Below, piece after piece: positions 10,229 through 19,999 of a stretch of DNA of 64,000 nt. Source of the stretch: Rosa chinensis (Eukaryota > Streptophyta > Magnoliopsida > Rosales > Rosaceae). A model generated the notes under the pieces. That model had not been told where the DNA came from and ran no database searches. It saw nothing but the letters and a program-made list of their open reading frames with translations. The translations under genes were made by a program, and so were the position numbers. Each line of letters begins with the position of its first letter. Within the stretch, counting starts at the first letter, position 1. Where the stretch lies: NCBI RefSeq assembly GCF_002994745.2, contig NC_037089.1, positions 22,119,641-22,183,640 of the forward strand, written 5' to 3'.

Positions 10229-11570
10229 TCTGGAGCCTTCATGTTGAGGATGGCTTGTACCTTGTCAGGGTTAGCCTCTATGCCCCGCTCACTGACTATG
10301 TAACCTAGAAATTTACTTGCGGTGAAGCCGAAGAAGAATTTTTCTGGGTTGAGGCGCATACCGTAGGCCAAGAGAATGGCGAATATAATTCTGAGGTTTG
10401 CTACGTGTCCGCTGGCCTTTATGCTTTTCACTAGCATATCATCCACGTAGACCTCAATGATTTTGCCCAGATGTTCCGCAAACATAGCATTCATCAGCCG
10501 CTGGTAAGTTGCCCCAGCGTTCTTCAATCTGAATGGCATGACATTGTAGCAGTATAGGCCTTTGTCAGTAGTGAAGGATGTGTGCTCTTGGTCACCAGGG
10601 TGCATCTTGATCTGATTATAGCCGGAGAAGTCATCCATCATACTGAGTAGTTCGTGGCCAGCGGTTGCATCGACCAGTTGGTCTATGCGGGGTAGTGGCA
10701 AACTGTCCTTGGGGCATGCCTTGTTAAGGCCCTTAAAGTCGACACACATTCGCCACTTTCCGCTGGGTTTTTTTACCATGACCAAGTTGGAAATCCACTG
10801 CGGGTAATTTACCTGGCGGATGAATCCAATGGTTTGGAGATTGGCAACCTCCTTTCCTATAGCACTGTATCTTTCTTTATCAAAGGTCCTCCGCCGCTGC
10901 TTGGTAGGGTAGGCGGATGGTTTGATACTTAATTTATGAGTGATGATCTCGGGGGAGATGCCTGGCATGTCAGCGTAGGACCATGCAAAGACGGTGGCGT
11001 TGTCATGTAGAAACTGGGTGAGTTCAGCCGCTACCTCTGGGTCGAGCTGAGCACCGATGCGGACTGTTCGTTCAGGGTGCTCATCAGAGATGCTGATAAC
11101 CCTTAAAGATGTCTCCGGGTTGACAGGCTCCTTTTTGACATACTTCTTCTCTTCGTCTCTGGGGTCCTCGAAGATGTCTGGCGCCGCTGCATGATTTCTC
11201 AATGTTAAGATTTTATGGTGGCGCGCTGATCGTGCTACGGTTGTGGAATAGCACTCTCGTGCCAGCTGTTGGCTTCCCCTTACACAGTCTGTTCCTTTGG
11301 GAGTGGGGAACTTCATGAGGAGCATGTACCCGGCGATGATGTACTTGAGCTTGTTAAGTGTCGATCGCCCGATGATGGCATTGTATGAGCTGAAACAATC
11401 CACAATGATGAATTCCGTGTGGATCTCTGCCGTTCGTGGACTGGCACGGATACAATGGTTGTGTGACGTCACCGGAGAAGCTAAGCAATGGCTCATGATC
11501 CTGCAGTAATTTTCTGCTCCGTTGGAGTTTGTTGTAGCACCTGTTGAAGATGACATTTACAACGGACAAG
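10129..11570 (-). pseudogene. Protease and reverse transcriptase of the Tat element
   Basis: The N-terminal part shows the Gypsy protease flap region (IIVDCFSSYNAIIGRSTLNK). The DTG active-site triplet expected near 11555-11580 is missing where the gag frame (VGRILV) meets the pol frame (VVNVIFN), which points to a small deletion. RT follows, with IRQVNYPQWISNLVMVKK, RMCVDFKGLNKACPKD, FSGYNQIKMHPGDQEHTSF and the catalytic YVDDMLVKS box, then FGFTASKFLGYIVSERGIE. The frame is open for about 475 codons, the longest surviving pol piece. It converts the RNA into cDNA in a virus-like particle. Confidence 0.9.
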
Positions 11571-13616
11571 GATCCTCCCTACCGACCATCTATCGAGTAT
11601 GGCGTCGATCAAGAGTGGATCGTCGTGGGGCAGATGTACTCCGCGTTCCTCCTCCTCTGAGAAGATAATGGGCTCCCAACCAGATTTGGGGAGCTTAGCG
11701 GATCTCTCATAGCGGATATTGCACACCTCCTTGGGGTGGTTGGCACGTGCGTAACGCTTCTTTGCCCTGTGAGACATATTGGTGATTGGAGCACCACCGT
11801 CGATGGTGTTGATGCGGCCCAAGGGGTCAATGTTAGCGATCACAAGTGGTGGCTGGTGTACCTTGAATTGCTCCATTTTACCGTCTTGATACAAGGTTTC
11901 AATGGCTGTTTTGAGGGCGTTACAATTGTTGGTGTTGTGGCCGCTGTCCTCGTGATATTTGCACCATTTGCCGGTATTTCTGGGCTTTCCCACCCGTGGG
12001 TATTTTCTTGGGGGTGGTGGCGGAATCTGGTCCTTGCACTGATCGTATATTTCCTCGTATGCGGCCTTGAGGACAGTGAACTCTGTGTACCGCTGGGATG
12101 ACTCCGTTGGTTTATTACGGTTATCTCCCTAGAATGAGCGGTTACCCTTGGTGTAATGCTGATCCTTCTGCCGCTTGCTATGGCGGCTGCTCTGTTGCCA
12201 CTCCCTCTTCTTATCAGTTGGCGGAGCAGCAGAGGTTTTGTTAGCGGTTTCCTGATGGCTGGCGGAGGGTTGGGTGGATTTTACAGGTGTTGGTGGTGAT
12301 GGGAGGGTTTCTCCATATGTGATGAATTCTGCCTGTGCATGGATGACAGCCTCGCTCATGACATGGTCGTAAGCGGCGTTGGGATGGTTGTAATTGAGGT
12401 GATAGAGAAATAACCCCCTAAGGAGTCCCTGCTTGAAAGCTGCCAGCGCCATTGTTTTGTAGAGATCGCGGAACTGGGATGTTGTCTCTCGCCACCTGGT
12501 GACAAACGCCTTCAATGTTTCCTCTGCCCCCTGTTTGAGGCTGAAAAGCTGAGTTGTGTTGTGGTGGCCGGCAGCCAATAGGATTAACCGCGAAAGGAAA
12601 GCATTTTATAGGGCATGAAATGAGTCGATGGATCCCGGCGGACACTCAAAAAACCAACTCATCTCCTCATTATCAAGCGTTTCGCTGAACAAGTGACAGA
12701 GGGTGGCGTCATCGAACCCCTTGTTATTGGTGAATTTTTTGAAGGTGTCCATATGGATAAAGGGGTCAGTCATGCCGCCGTAATGGGACATCTTTGGTGT
12801 TTTTGCTTGTGCCGGACGGATGGCATGAAGGATCCTGGCGGTGAGTGGTCCTAGCCTGGATGCAAAGAGTGGATTTGTTATTGGCGCTGGGGCGCCTGCC
12901 TCGGCCCAGATTAGCCTTTGTTCTAATTGTTGCATTCGCTCTAGTATTATAGCGGTTGCGTCTCCATTGGGTCCCTTTTGGATGCTTCGCTCAACCAGCT
13001 CTCGCCTAGGGACAGGCATATTACCCTTGGTTCTGGGCCTGATTGTTGAGCAGTTGGTATGCTGTTATGACTCCGCCTCCTGCTCCAGCATTAGTCGGGG
13101 TTCAGGAGGTGGTCCCATTCCCCGTAGCTCTGGTGGGTTCAACGGTACTTGCATCTGCACTATTGGTCCGTGTACCAATCCGCCGGTGGTGGGCTGACTG
13201 CGCCTAGTGCTCCGCGACTGCTCGCTTTGCGCTGGGTTAGCGTTCTCCTCCAGCGCCTTTTTTAGTTCATCAAATTTTGACATCAACGTGGCTACCTGCT
13301 TTTGGGCCTCGGCCTTTTCTCTGCGTTCATGCTCGCGTTCTTTATTTCCCTTGTGAAGGTCCACTAGTGCCAGTTCATACATAGCGGCGAAGTCCTGTAC
13401 CGCGGGACGGCTGCCACTCGGCTGAGCTTCCGCTGTAGTTTGAGTTAGTGGGGTCAGGTAACTGGCCTGGGGTTCCCCGCTGGGGTTGACTGGTGTGTTG
13501 AATAGTGCACGGTTAACGTTAATCGCTGGATTAACGCTGATCGTGGGGTTGGTGGTGTGGGGATTGGCAGGTTGGTTCGCTTGCTCCTCAGCGTTTCCCC
13601 CGCTACCGTTAGTCAT
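11493..13616 (-). pseudogene. gag of the Tat element
   Basis: The capsid gene starts at an ATG (13616) 53 nt after the 5' LTR, with MTNGSGGNAEEQANQP. Blocks are the low-complexity N-terminus with a short coiled coil (KEREHERREKAEAQKQV), the retrotrans_gag core (FASRLGPLTARILHAIRP; MSWFFECPPGSIDSFHAL; LKAFVTRWRETTSQFRDL), and a zinc-knuckle-like CKYHEDSGHNTNNC. All blocks lie in the same frame but are separated by stops at 13065-13067 (TAA), 12606-12608 (TAA) and 12129-12131 (TAG). It ends in the protease overlap near 11560. Confidence 0.85.
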
Positions 13617-13651
13617 GGTGGATGTGGTGGGATGGCCTTCTGTTCAAGGAT

Positions 13652-13669
13652 TCCCACAGACGGCGCCAA
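13652..13669 (-). promoter_or_regulatory. Primer binding site of the Tat element
   Basis: On the minus strand TTGGCGCCGTCTGTGGGA follows the 5' LTR. TGGCGCCGT complements the 3' end of plant tRNA-Asp (9 nt). The rest of the match is poor, as is common in this lineage. Confidence 0.75.
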
Positions 13670-14184
13670 TGTTAACGTTCAATGTTCAACGGTAGCTAAA
13701 CCTTTACTAACGCTGGTCCGATGGGCGGACCGCTATCAAGGATACTCCAAGTTCCCGCTACCTATCAAGTAAAATACAGAGGGCGTCAGAGGGGAGACCG
13801 CGTTGGGGGGTCTTCTCTTCTCCGATGCCTAAGTTAGTCAATGTATTTATGTTGACAAAGTAACAGTAGGTAAGTATTAATTGCGTAATCAATGAGGAGA
13901 GAGGAGAGAACCTTTTATAGGTGAAGAAGGAGTTGATCTTCTTCATGTTTTCGATGTGGGACTGAACATGCTTCAGTCCCCAGCTTCTGGAGCTTCTGAT
14001 GCTATCTTGGCGTGGCGTGTGACGACGCGTTAGCGGTGATCTGGGGGCAAGCCGGGGCTCAGGCGGTAGCCTGCTTGGCTGTGTTCCCATAGGTCACTCC
14101 TTTGGCGGGAGTTGGTACAGCTAGTGATAGCATGAGCGTGGCTTATTATAGCTAATTATGCTTGCAAATGCCTATGTAAGTACA
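13670..14184 (-). repeat. 5' LTR of the Tat element (right copy)
   Basis: 515 bp, matching 2662-3176 with about 17 differences. It is followed by the target duplication CTTAT at 14185-14189. The TATA-like CCTATAAAAGG (about 13911-13922, minus strand) would drive the element. Confidence 0.93.
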
Positions 14185-14454
14185 CTTATCAAAGACCCAA
14201 GGTTGCATTCTATATCGCCTACGAAATATGTTTGGTTCATACCTACACGGATCCGTGAAGTATTGAGCTTTGAGTCGAAGATCCATAAGCTCTCGATCTC
14301 TGGCCTTATAAGTACGACCTTCCGAGGAACCACCCCATTCTGAATCTTCATCTTCCAGTTCTTGGATTTGCAAGGCAGCGGCAGACATCATCATGGCTCT
14401 TCGACGGTTTCTTGTGACGGCCACTTCTTGATCTTCCTGCAACCATTTCGTCAA
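14185..14454 (-). pseudogene. N-terminal third of the PIF-Harbinger transposase
   Basis: The frame opens with MTKWLQEDQEVAV and runs through an acidic stretch (ELEDEDSEWGG) to DPCRYEPNIFRRRYRMQPWV and FDK, where the Gypsy element interrupts it. Joined across CTTAT it continues into the frame at 2656. FRRRYRM is the usual start of the helix-turn-helix region of these transposases. The frame seen past FDK belongs to the LTR. Confidence 0.85.
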
Positions 14455-15081
14455 ACGATTTATTTCAGAAACGGTTTAACAAAATCAAAACGAAAAGAAT
14501 ATGGAGATTTGTAGGCTTCAGATATGAGAAGGTTTGTGAATTTGTGAGAGATGAGGATGACAATGACCTCATATTTATGGACGGTTTGAAATGATGTCAT
14601 CAGATAAGATATGACACGTGGCGGTCAAAGACTCAACCGAAATTTGGACTGCCAATTAGGGATTGACACGTGGCTCATGAAATCACATCCAAATTCGATT
14701 GTTTGTCATATATGCCGACACAACACATCAAAATATCTTCTAAATAGTTCGCTCGTTTGTCATACATGCCGACACAACACGACAAAAATATTTATTAGGA
14801 ATGTTTTTAAAAAAATAATAATTAAATGATAAGAATAATTTTTACATTTTATGATAAAAATTAAATTAAGATTTTTACCTTATTTAATTATTAACATATT
14901 TTTAATATAATATTCATAAACATTATAATCATATACTATTTTAATCAAGAATAGTGAAAATAACATCTCATATAGCACCTCATTGTTGGAGATGAGAATG
15001 AGTCTTATATGAATAGTACAAGAAGGGGGTGCTAAAATGAGAATAGCACCCCCAAATAGAACCTCCTTGTTGAAGTTGCCC
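14455..15081 (-). mobile_element. Right end of the PIF-Harbinger element (5' non-coding and terminal repeat)
   Basis: AT-rich leader upstream of the transposase. It contains a duplicated CATA(T/C)ATGCCGACACAACAC (about 14709 and 14762). Near the end is a perfect hairpin: GGGGGTGCTA (15025-15034) and TAGCACCCCC (15044-15053). The element probably ends at ...GTTGAAGTTGCCC (15081), followed by TTA, the usual Harbinger target. The left partner end is outside the window, so the terminus is inferred. Confidence 0.55.
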
Positions 15082-15320
15082 TTATGTGAGAAAAAAATAT
15101 TTGGTGGCCCTATGACTAAAAAAACATTCAAAAATGGCCTTACATGTAATTGGCCCTTGCGCATAACACCCCTTCCTTCTTCTCTTTCCTCTATTTGAAT
15201 CCACTGCTCCACCTCAATCAAACCCACTTCAAATTCATATTAAGAGCATCAAAGCCACCGTCTTGGTCACATTCTTTGGTATAAATGCAATAGAGTAAAG
15301 CTTGAAAGTAGTCCACATAC

Positions 15321-15661
15321 AAGATAAAGATCCAGATAGTCAAGTTGCAAATCTGGCAAAGTTTTATCAAATGCCTTTGGTACATCTTCTGGTTCATGAT
15401 GAGTACACCTGCAAATAATCACAATTCTAACATCAGATAATCTTCCGCTTTCCATAAAGTAAGAAATTTCAATAAATTTTGGATGCTAGAAAATCTAAAC
15501 AGAGTTTTACACCATTCTCTAAGTGTAAACAGACCAGAGTTTGGAAGTGACCCATAATTCCTCACGCTTCACTATCCCACCATTACATAGCTTCTTCAAA
15601 GCATCACCAATCTACAAAAACCAGAAACTGTCTGGGAACAATCAATATGGCGATATCCAAT
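15321..15661 (-). pseudogene. Aldo-keto reductase (AKR4C-like), three consecutive exons only
   Basis: AKR4C enzymes are cytosolic or plastid NADPH-dependent reductases of aldehydes and ketones. On the minus strand, exon a (from 15661 after GGGCAG) reads IGYRHIDCSQ, the family's cofactor-side motif with the catalytic Asp region nearby. Exon b (15611-15535) reads [20 protein letters not shown] then VTSKL. Exon c (15408-15321) reads [20 protein letters not shown] then QLDYLDLYL. Splicing exon b to c across GTCTG...TTGCAG restores LWCTHH in frame, and a donor GTATGT follows exon c. The first exon (strand 1) and everything after DLYL, including the substrate loop and cofactor-binding C-terminus, are not found nearby. 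No donor is clear after exon a. Confidence 0.72.
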
Positions 15662-15676
15662 CTGCCCACAAAAAGG

Positions 15677-16260
15677 AACGAACCCAAATAAAGCCCAGCA
15701 TTTCCTCAAAGCCTCTCAATACACAATCTGTATTGTCCAAGAGCCTCTCAATACAACCCATACTCTGTATTGTCCCAGATCTGAAAAACCCAATACCAAT
15801 ACCAATTCATAAACCAGTCAATACCCAGATCATTTACATCTAAATATCAACACTTAAGCTCCAAAATCTCTTATCAAAACTGATACAGTAATTTCTTCTC
15901 CTTCTTTCTCATTTTTTCTCTTTGTAATTTTTGGACTTAGTTTCCAAAAGGGGATTTGGGTTCGGATATGGATTCGTGGGTTTGGGACTTTGGGCGAGAG
16001 AGGGCTTTAGAGCGACGGCTCAATAGGGATTTGAAGTCACCGGCGAGGCACATCCCGGACGCGGTGCAGGTTTCCTCTGTGAAGCGAAATTGCCGCCATT
16101 TTTCTCAGTCGGGTTCTACTTCTCTGATTTGGGTTTCTGCGTTTTGTGGTTTTTTCAAATTTTTGTAAGTAAGAGAGAGAGAGAATTTGATATAAAAGGA
16201 AAAGAGAAATGAGGAGGAAGAAGAAGATAGAAATATAAAAAACTAAAATAGAAAGGTTAT
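15677..16260. other. Spacer upstream of the aldo-keto reductase remnant
   Basis: AT-rich, with short direct repeats (AGCCTCTCAATAC twice at about 15710 and 15742). A plus-strand frame at 15956-16168 has no recognisable product. Confidence 0.5.
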
Positions 16261-16269
16261 TTTGGTTAT

Positions 16270-16701
16270 GTGTGCGGCTATTGCCATCCTACTAACTATT
16301 TTCTTTACCATACATTCTCTTCTCACCTTACATATATTTTTTTAATTTCAAGTTTACTTAGCTCACTCGTTTACAGTATCCAAAATACCATTTTCCAGTG
16401 TATGGTTTAACTTGAATTTTTTTTCTATTCTTCCACGCTTCGAATTCTTTTTGTTAGCATAACATGAGAACTATTGAAGATGATGAATGTTGAGAAAGCG
16501 TTAAGATTTAACAATCGATGAATGAAGAGATTAAGAATAAAGTTTAAGTACGTATTCTGTAGAGTTAAATAAGATAAACAAATTGTAATTTATATTAAAA
16601 TATTGTTCTTTATTGTAATTTTATATTAGGATATTTTAGTCTTTTAATAAATCAGAAATATATAGGGTGACTACTTTCTTAGGGTGGCAATAGCCGCACC
16701 C
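16270..16701. mobile_element. MITE of the MULE (Mutator-like) type with a 9-bp target duplication
   Basis: 432 bp. The left end GTGTGCGGCTATTGCCATCC and right end (read inward) GGGTGCGGCTATTGCCACCC form a terminal inverted repeat of about 24 bp. The 9-bp sequence TTTGGTTAT occurs directly on both sides (16261-16269 and 16702-16710), the size made by Mutator-family transposases. The interior is AT-rich without a coding frame, so it is non-autonomous. Confidence 0.85.
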
Positions 16702-16710
16702 TTTGGTTAT

Positions 16711-17124
16711 TTGTTCTTTTTTCTCATCTTCACATCTTGCCACGTCATATTTTTAACGGAGCAGTAACGGAAAGTGAACGGAAGCATGTTATTGATATCA
16801 AAATATGAGTTCAGGTATCACATTGGTAGAGTTGTGAGTATGAGTATCAAATTAACCCCTTAGCACCTAAGTTCAGACACTAATAGCAAATTTTTCTCTT
16901 ATATTTATACATCCATCAATTGATCAATTCTTGCATATTACTCCAAACCATTTGCTCTATATAGCAGCATATATAGTTTGTCGACTGATCAAAATCTCTC
17001 TCATTACTATTCCACTATCACCGATCTGTTGCTATATATCTCACTGATTGCCTCTTCTACACATTTGAAAACAAAACAAGTGAGACAATTTTATCATTTG
17101 CAGAGGGAGTGCAGGCATATGGCC
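16711..17124. other. AT-rich spacer
   Basis: No gene is recognised. Promoter-like TATATAG strings occur near 16957-16975, but no coding start follows that can be supported. Confidence 0.5.
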
Positions 17125-17260
17125 CACTACTACAAAACTGAGCTATGAACACCATTGTGGATGGTGTGTATTGAAGTTAAAGACGACCATGATTGGTGTC
17201 TACTAGCAATAGGCACCCTCTTAGACACTAATTAAAGAATTGTTGGCTTTGCTGGCGTGA
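17125..17260 (+). mobile_element. Single CACTA-type (En/Spm) terminus
   Basis: CACTACTACAAAA at 17125 is the standard plant CACTA terminal sequence. The next 120 bases carry short related motifs (CACCATTGTGGATGGTGT, TTGGTGTCTA, AGACACTA) of the kind found in subterminal regions. No matching TTTTGTAGTAGTG end was found in the window, so this is an orphan or truncated end. Confidence 0.5.
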
Positions 17261-17636
17261 CATATACTCAAAAAGGCACTATCACTTTTTTGGTGACTTT
17301 CAAACTGTGGGCCCCATCACCAGAAAACACACTTTCTAACAATGATGACTGTAATATTTCAAATTATAAAAAATTAAAGTTAATATACAAATTCAATGGT
17401 TCTTATCAAACATTCAAACCAAAGAAAAATTTTTGGCAGCCTTAATTCTAGGCATGATAGTGCAATTTCCTCTTCTCCTCCATGGATGACTACATTACAT
17501 AAAATGAAAGCAATATTTAGAAAATATAAGACTTACATAGCCAAAATATAAAATATCAACTAAATATTTTTGTTGTGGAACAATTAAAATTCTGAACACA
17601 CAAGCTTAAGGAAATGATTATATGATTACCTTATAA

Positions 17637-18906
17637 TGTCTGATTTCCAGAAGAAACTGTCAAGCAAGTAATCTGTCCATGTGACAAAGTATGCTACCAT
17701 ACCATTTGCCTGCAAAATTCACAGGTTATATTAGAACATGAAACTTCGAATATACAAGTGCAACTATAGTACTAAAGTATGGCAGTCAAGTCAAACAAAG
17801 GAGAGCTCATGGCCTAGTCTCCTTGATTTTCCTGCACCAACAAATCGTTAAACTACTCAAGCATGCAAGAAAACACCAACTTCAATACACAGCTCCACTA
17901 GATTAAATAGAAAGCAATAGAACAGAATGGAGTCCCTAGCAGTAACGTGCATAATTCTATATAGGCACATGTGTGTTTTTTCTTGACTATTGCTTCAGAG
18001 TCAGAGCTTGAGGTCAGAACATACTAGAATTGCAAAACAACTCTCTTGCTTGTGTTTCCAAGAATTAGATAATTGAAAGTTTATAGTTAATACTTATCTT
18101 AATAATTCCACAACAAAAGATGATAAACAAGACTATGAGTTAAACATTTTGAAATCTATTGGCTTGTATAAAGGTAAAAAGTGTGAAGGCAAAGGTAAGA
18201 AATAAGGATTTTTGTAATCACTTTAGCAAAGCAATTTGAGAAAGGAATCAAGTGTCCAGCACCTTGTAGACAGGCCGATTCCCAGCCGGAAATATTGGAA
18301 AAGAGAGCCAACAACATGTACCATTATATACCATCTGCATCAGGTACAGAAAATTCCAATCAACATATAATAAGTTCTTTACTGAGTCAACTAATCGAAG
18401 TACAACACTTGATGTTTGAAGTCTAATTCTTTGCCAGCATTTTCTCATCAACCAAACACAGCATTTGAAAACAACATAAAATGAAACAAAAAGCCATCAA
18501 GTTCTCAATGGATCTGCATGAGACATAAGCTTCATATACAATTACAAGAATTTCTATAATCGAAACAGTAAACCATAAATTAAAGAGAGCATAATATCAT
18601 CAAGGACGTATAAGCAAGAAATCCTGTCAACTTCAATCACATAAACTGTATCTTTCAATACCCAAATGCTGAATGGCATATAGTAGAATTCCCAGCTTAT
18701 AGCACCTAATTGATTCATTCATCTTGTATTCATTTTAAAAGTTACAATCTCTAGTGCAGTAGATCTACCCACATATGAGCACATAACTCTGTAGACAACC
18801 CAAAATTGTCAAAGCAAATAGACATCTCAGAGAACTGAACTCACCACGTCAACAACATCAAAGGCTTTGCGGTAGCTATCAATAGAATTCTCAACATTGT
18901 CATGCC
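17637..18906 (-). pseudogene. Three possible exons of an unidentified gene
   Basis: Minus-strand blocks have plausible splice borders. Block 1 (18905 to 18842) follows GTTTCAG and reads HDNVENSIDSYRKAFDVVDV, ending at GTGAG. Block 2 (about 18346 to 18263) follows GATGCAG and reads MVYNGTCCWLSFPIFPAGNR then PVYK before GTGCTG. Block 3 (about 17703 to 17639) follows TTTGCAG and reads ANGMVAYFVTWTDYLLDSFF then WKSDIIR before GTAATC. The hydrophobic segments in blocks 2 and 3 could be membrane-embedded. The family was not recognised, and the blocks may not belong to one gene. Confidence 0.3.
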
Positions 18907-19240
18907 TGAAACAGCAGTAACAAGGTTAAGCAACCAAATCAATCTACGACGAATCACCACCATTCCTATATGTCTGGCGTGTTTAATATATTTAAATATA
19001 AATTTCACAGCTATTCAGTACAGAATCGTATTTCTCACTACTAGATAATTGAAAATAAAGACGTCATTGCAGGCAAAGAAGTTTATACAAATCTAGCACT
19101 GTCAAAAATAGAAGAAAGCTTAAATTACTCGGCTTAATATGTAAAAGAGATTAAAGATATAAAAGAGCTTATTCACCTTGTTTAGATTAATGAAAGCACA
19201 TAAAACAACCAAGGTAACAATTTTGAATATTAGTTCTTCA
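18907..19240. other. Spacer with no recognised feature
   Basis: AT-rich. Nothing was identified. Confidence 0.5.
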
Positions 19241-19245
19241 CATAT

Positions 19246-19762
19246 TGTACATACATGTACATTTGCAAGCATAATTAGCTATAATGGGCCACGCTCATTG
19301 TACCGCCAGAGGTACTAATTCCAACCAAAGGAATGACATGCAAACACACTGCCAGACGGGCTACAGCCTCAACGTCGAACCACCTCCAGATCGCCGCCGA
19401 CGCGCCGCCACGCGCCGCGCCAAGATGGCATCAGAGGCTTCTGAAAAGGGGAACTGAAGCATATCAGTCCCACATCGAAAACAAAGAGAAGGTCAACCTC
19501 TTCCTCACCCATAAAAGGTTCTCTCCTCTCTCCTCATTAATTAAGCATTCCACATTTACCTATTGTTACTCTGTCAACATAAATACATGGACTAACTTAG
19601 GCATCGGAGAGTCGAAGACCGCCCAGCGCGGTCTCCCTCTGACGTCCCAGTGTGTTTTATTTGGCAGATAGCGAAAGCTTTAAGAACATCGCAGGTATCG
19701 ACCCGCCAGTCGGATCAGCGTTAACGAAGGTTCAGCTACCGCCGAACTTTTAGACATTAACA
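19246..19762 (+). mobile_element. Solo LTR related to the Tat element, plus orientation
   Basis: 517 bp. It starts TGTACATACATGTACATTTGC and ends GACATTAACA, matching the Tat LTR read on its coding strand (GCAAGCATAATTAGCTATAA; CCCATAAAAGGTTCTCTCC; CTACCG then TTAACA). It is flanked by a perfect 5-bp duplication CATAT (19241-19245 and 19763-19767). No internal region remains, so it arose by LTR-LTR recombination. It lies just downstream of the TRCF-like exon. By eye it is clearly more diverged from the two intact LTRs than they are from each other. Confidence 0.9.
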
Positions 19763-19813
19763 CATATGTTGCACCCTCTGAGAATTATAAAAAGAAAGAA
19801 GAAAGATCAGGAC

Positions 19814-19975
19814 CTGATACAACTGTGCTAGGCCAAATTGTTGAACATCCTCAATTATAATGGTGTTTGCATTATGAATGTCAAGCCCACTTTCTACTAT
19901 ATTAGTGCATGTGAGAATCTTGATTTCACCTTGTGAAAATGTCTCCATGGTTTCCTCTAGCTGCTTTGAATATTG
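19814..19975 (-). pseudogene. Single exon of a TRCF/Mfd-like DEAD-box helicase
   Basis: 162 nt on the minus strand, bounded by acceptor TGCAG and donor CAG/GTCCTG. The 54 residues start [20 protein letters not shown] and continue [20 protein letters not shown] then [14 protein letters not shown]. This is the helicase C-terminal domain, motif V region (NIVESGLD), of the chloroplast transcription-repair coupling factor-like helicase (bacterial Mfd family). The expected next exon with the RGRVGR motif VI is not present; the solo LTR at 19246-19762 lies in the following stretch. Upstream exons are not visible either. It is a one-exon remnant of a large nuclear gene. Confidence 0.75.
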
Positions 19976-19999
19976 CTGCAAAAAGACACATCTATGAAT

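Larger units (their letters stand above)
2662..14184 (-). mobile_element. Full-length Ty3/Gypsy retrotransposon, Tat lineage, with two 515-bp LTRs
   Basis: Both LTRs (2662-3176 and 13670-14184) are 515 bp, start TGTTAACG and end AAGTACA on the plus strand, and are flanked by CTTAT. By eye they differ at about 17 sites (about 3%), which suggests insertion on a scale of a million years. Genes run on the minus strand in the order gag, protease, RT, RNase H, archaeal-type RNase H, integrase. The second RNase H and an extra antisense gene beyond integrase are hallmarks of the Tat lineage (Ogre, Retand and relatives). The element is inserted in a Harbinger transposase. All major frames contain stops or shifts, so it could move only with help from another copy. 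Confidence 0.93.
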
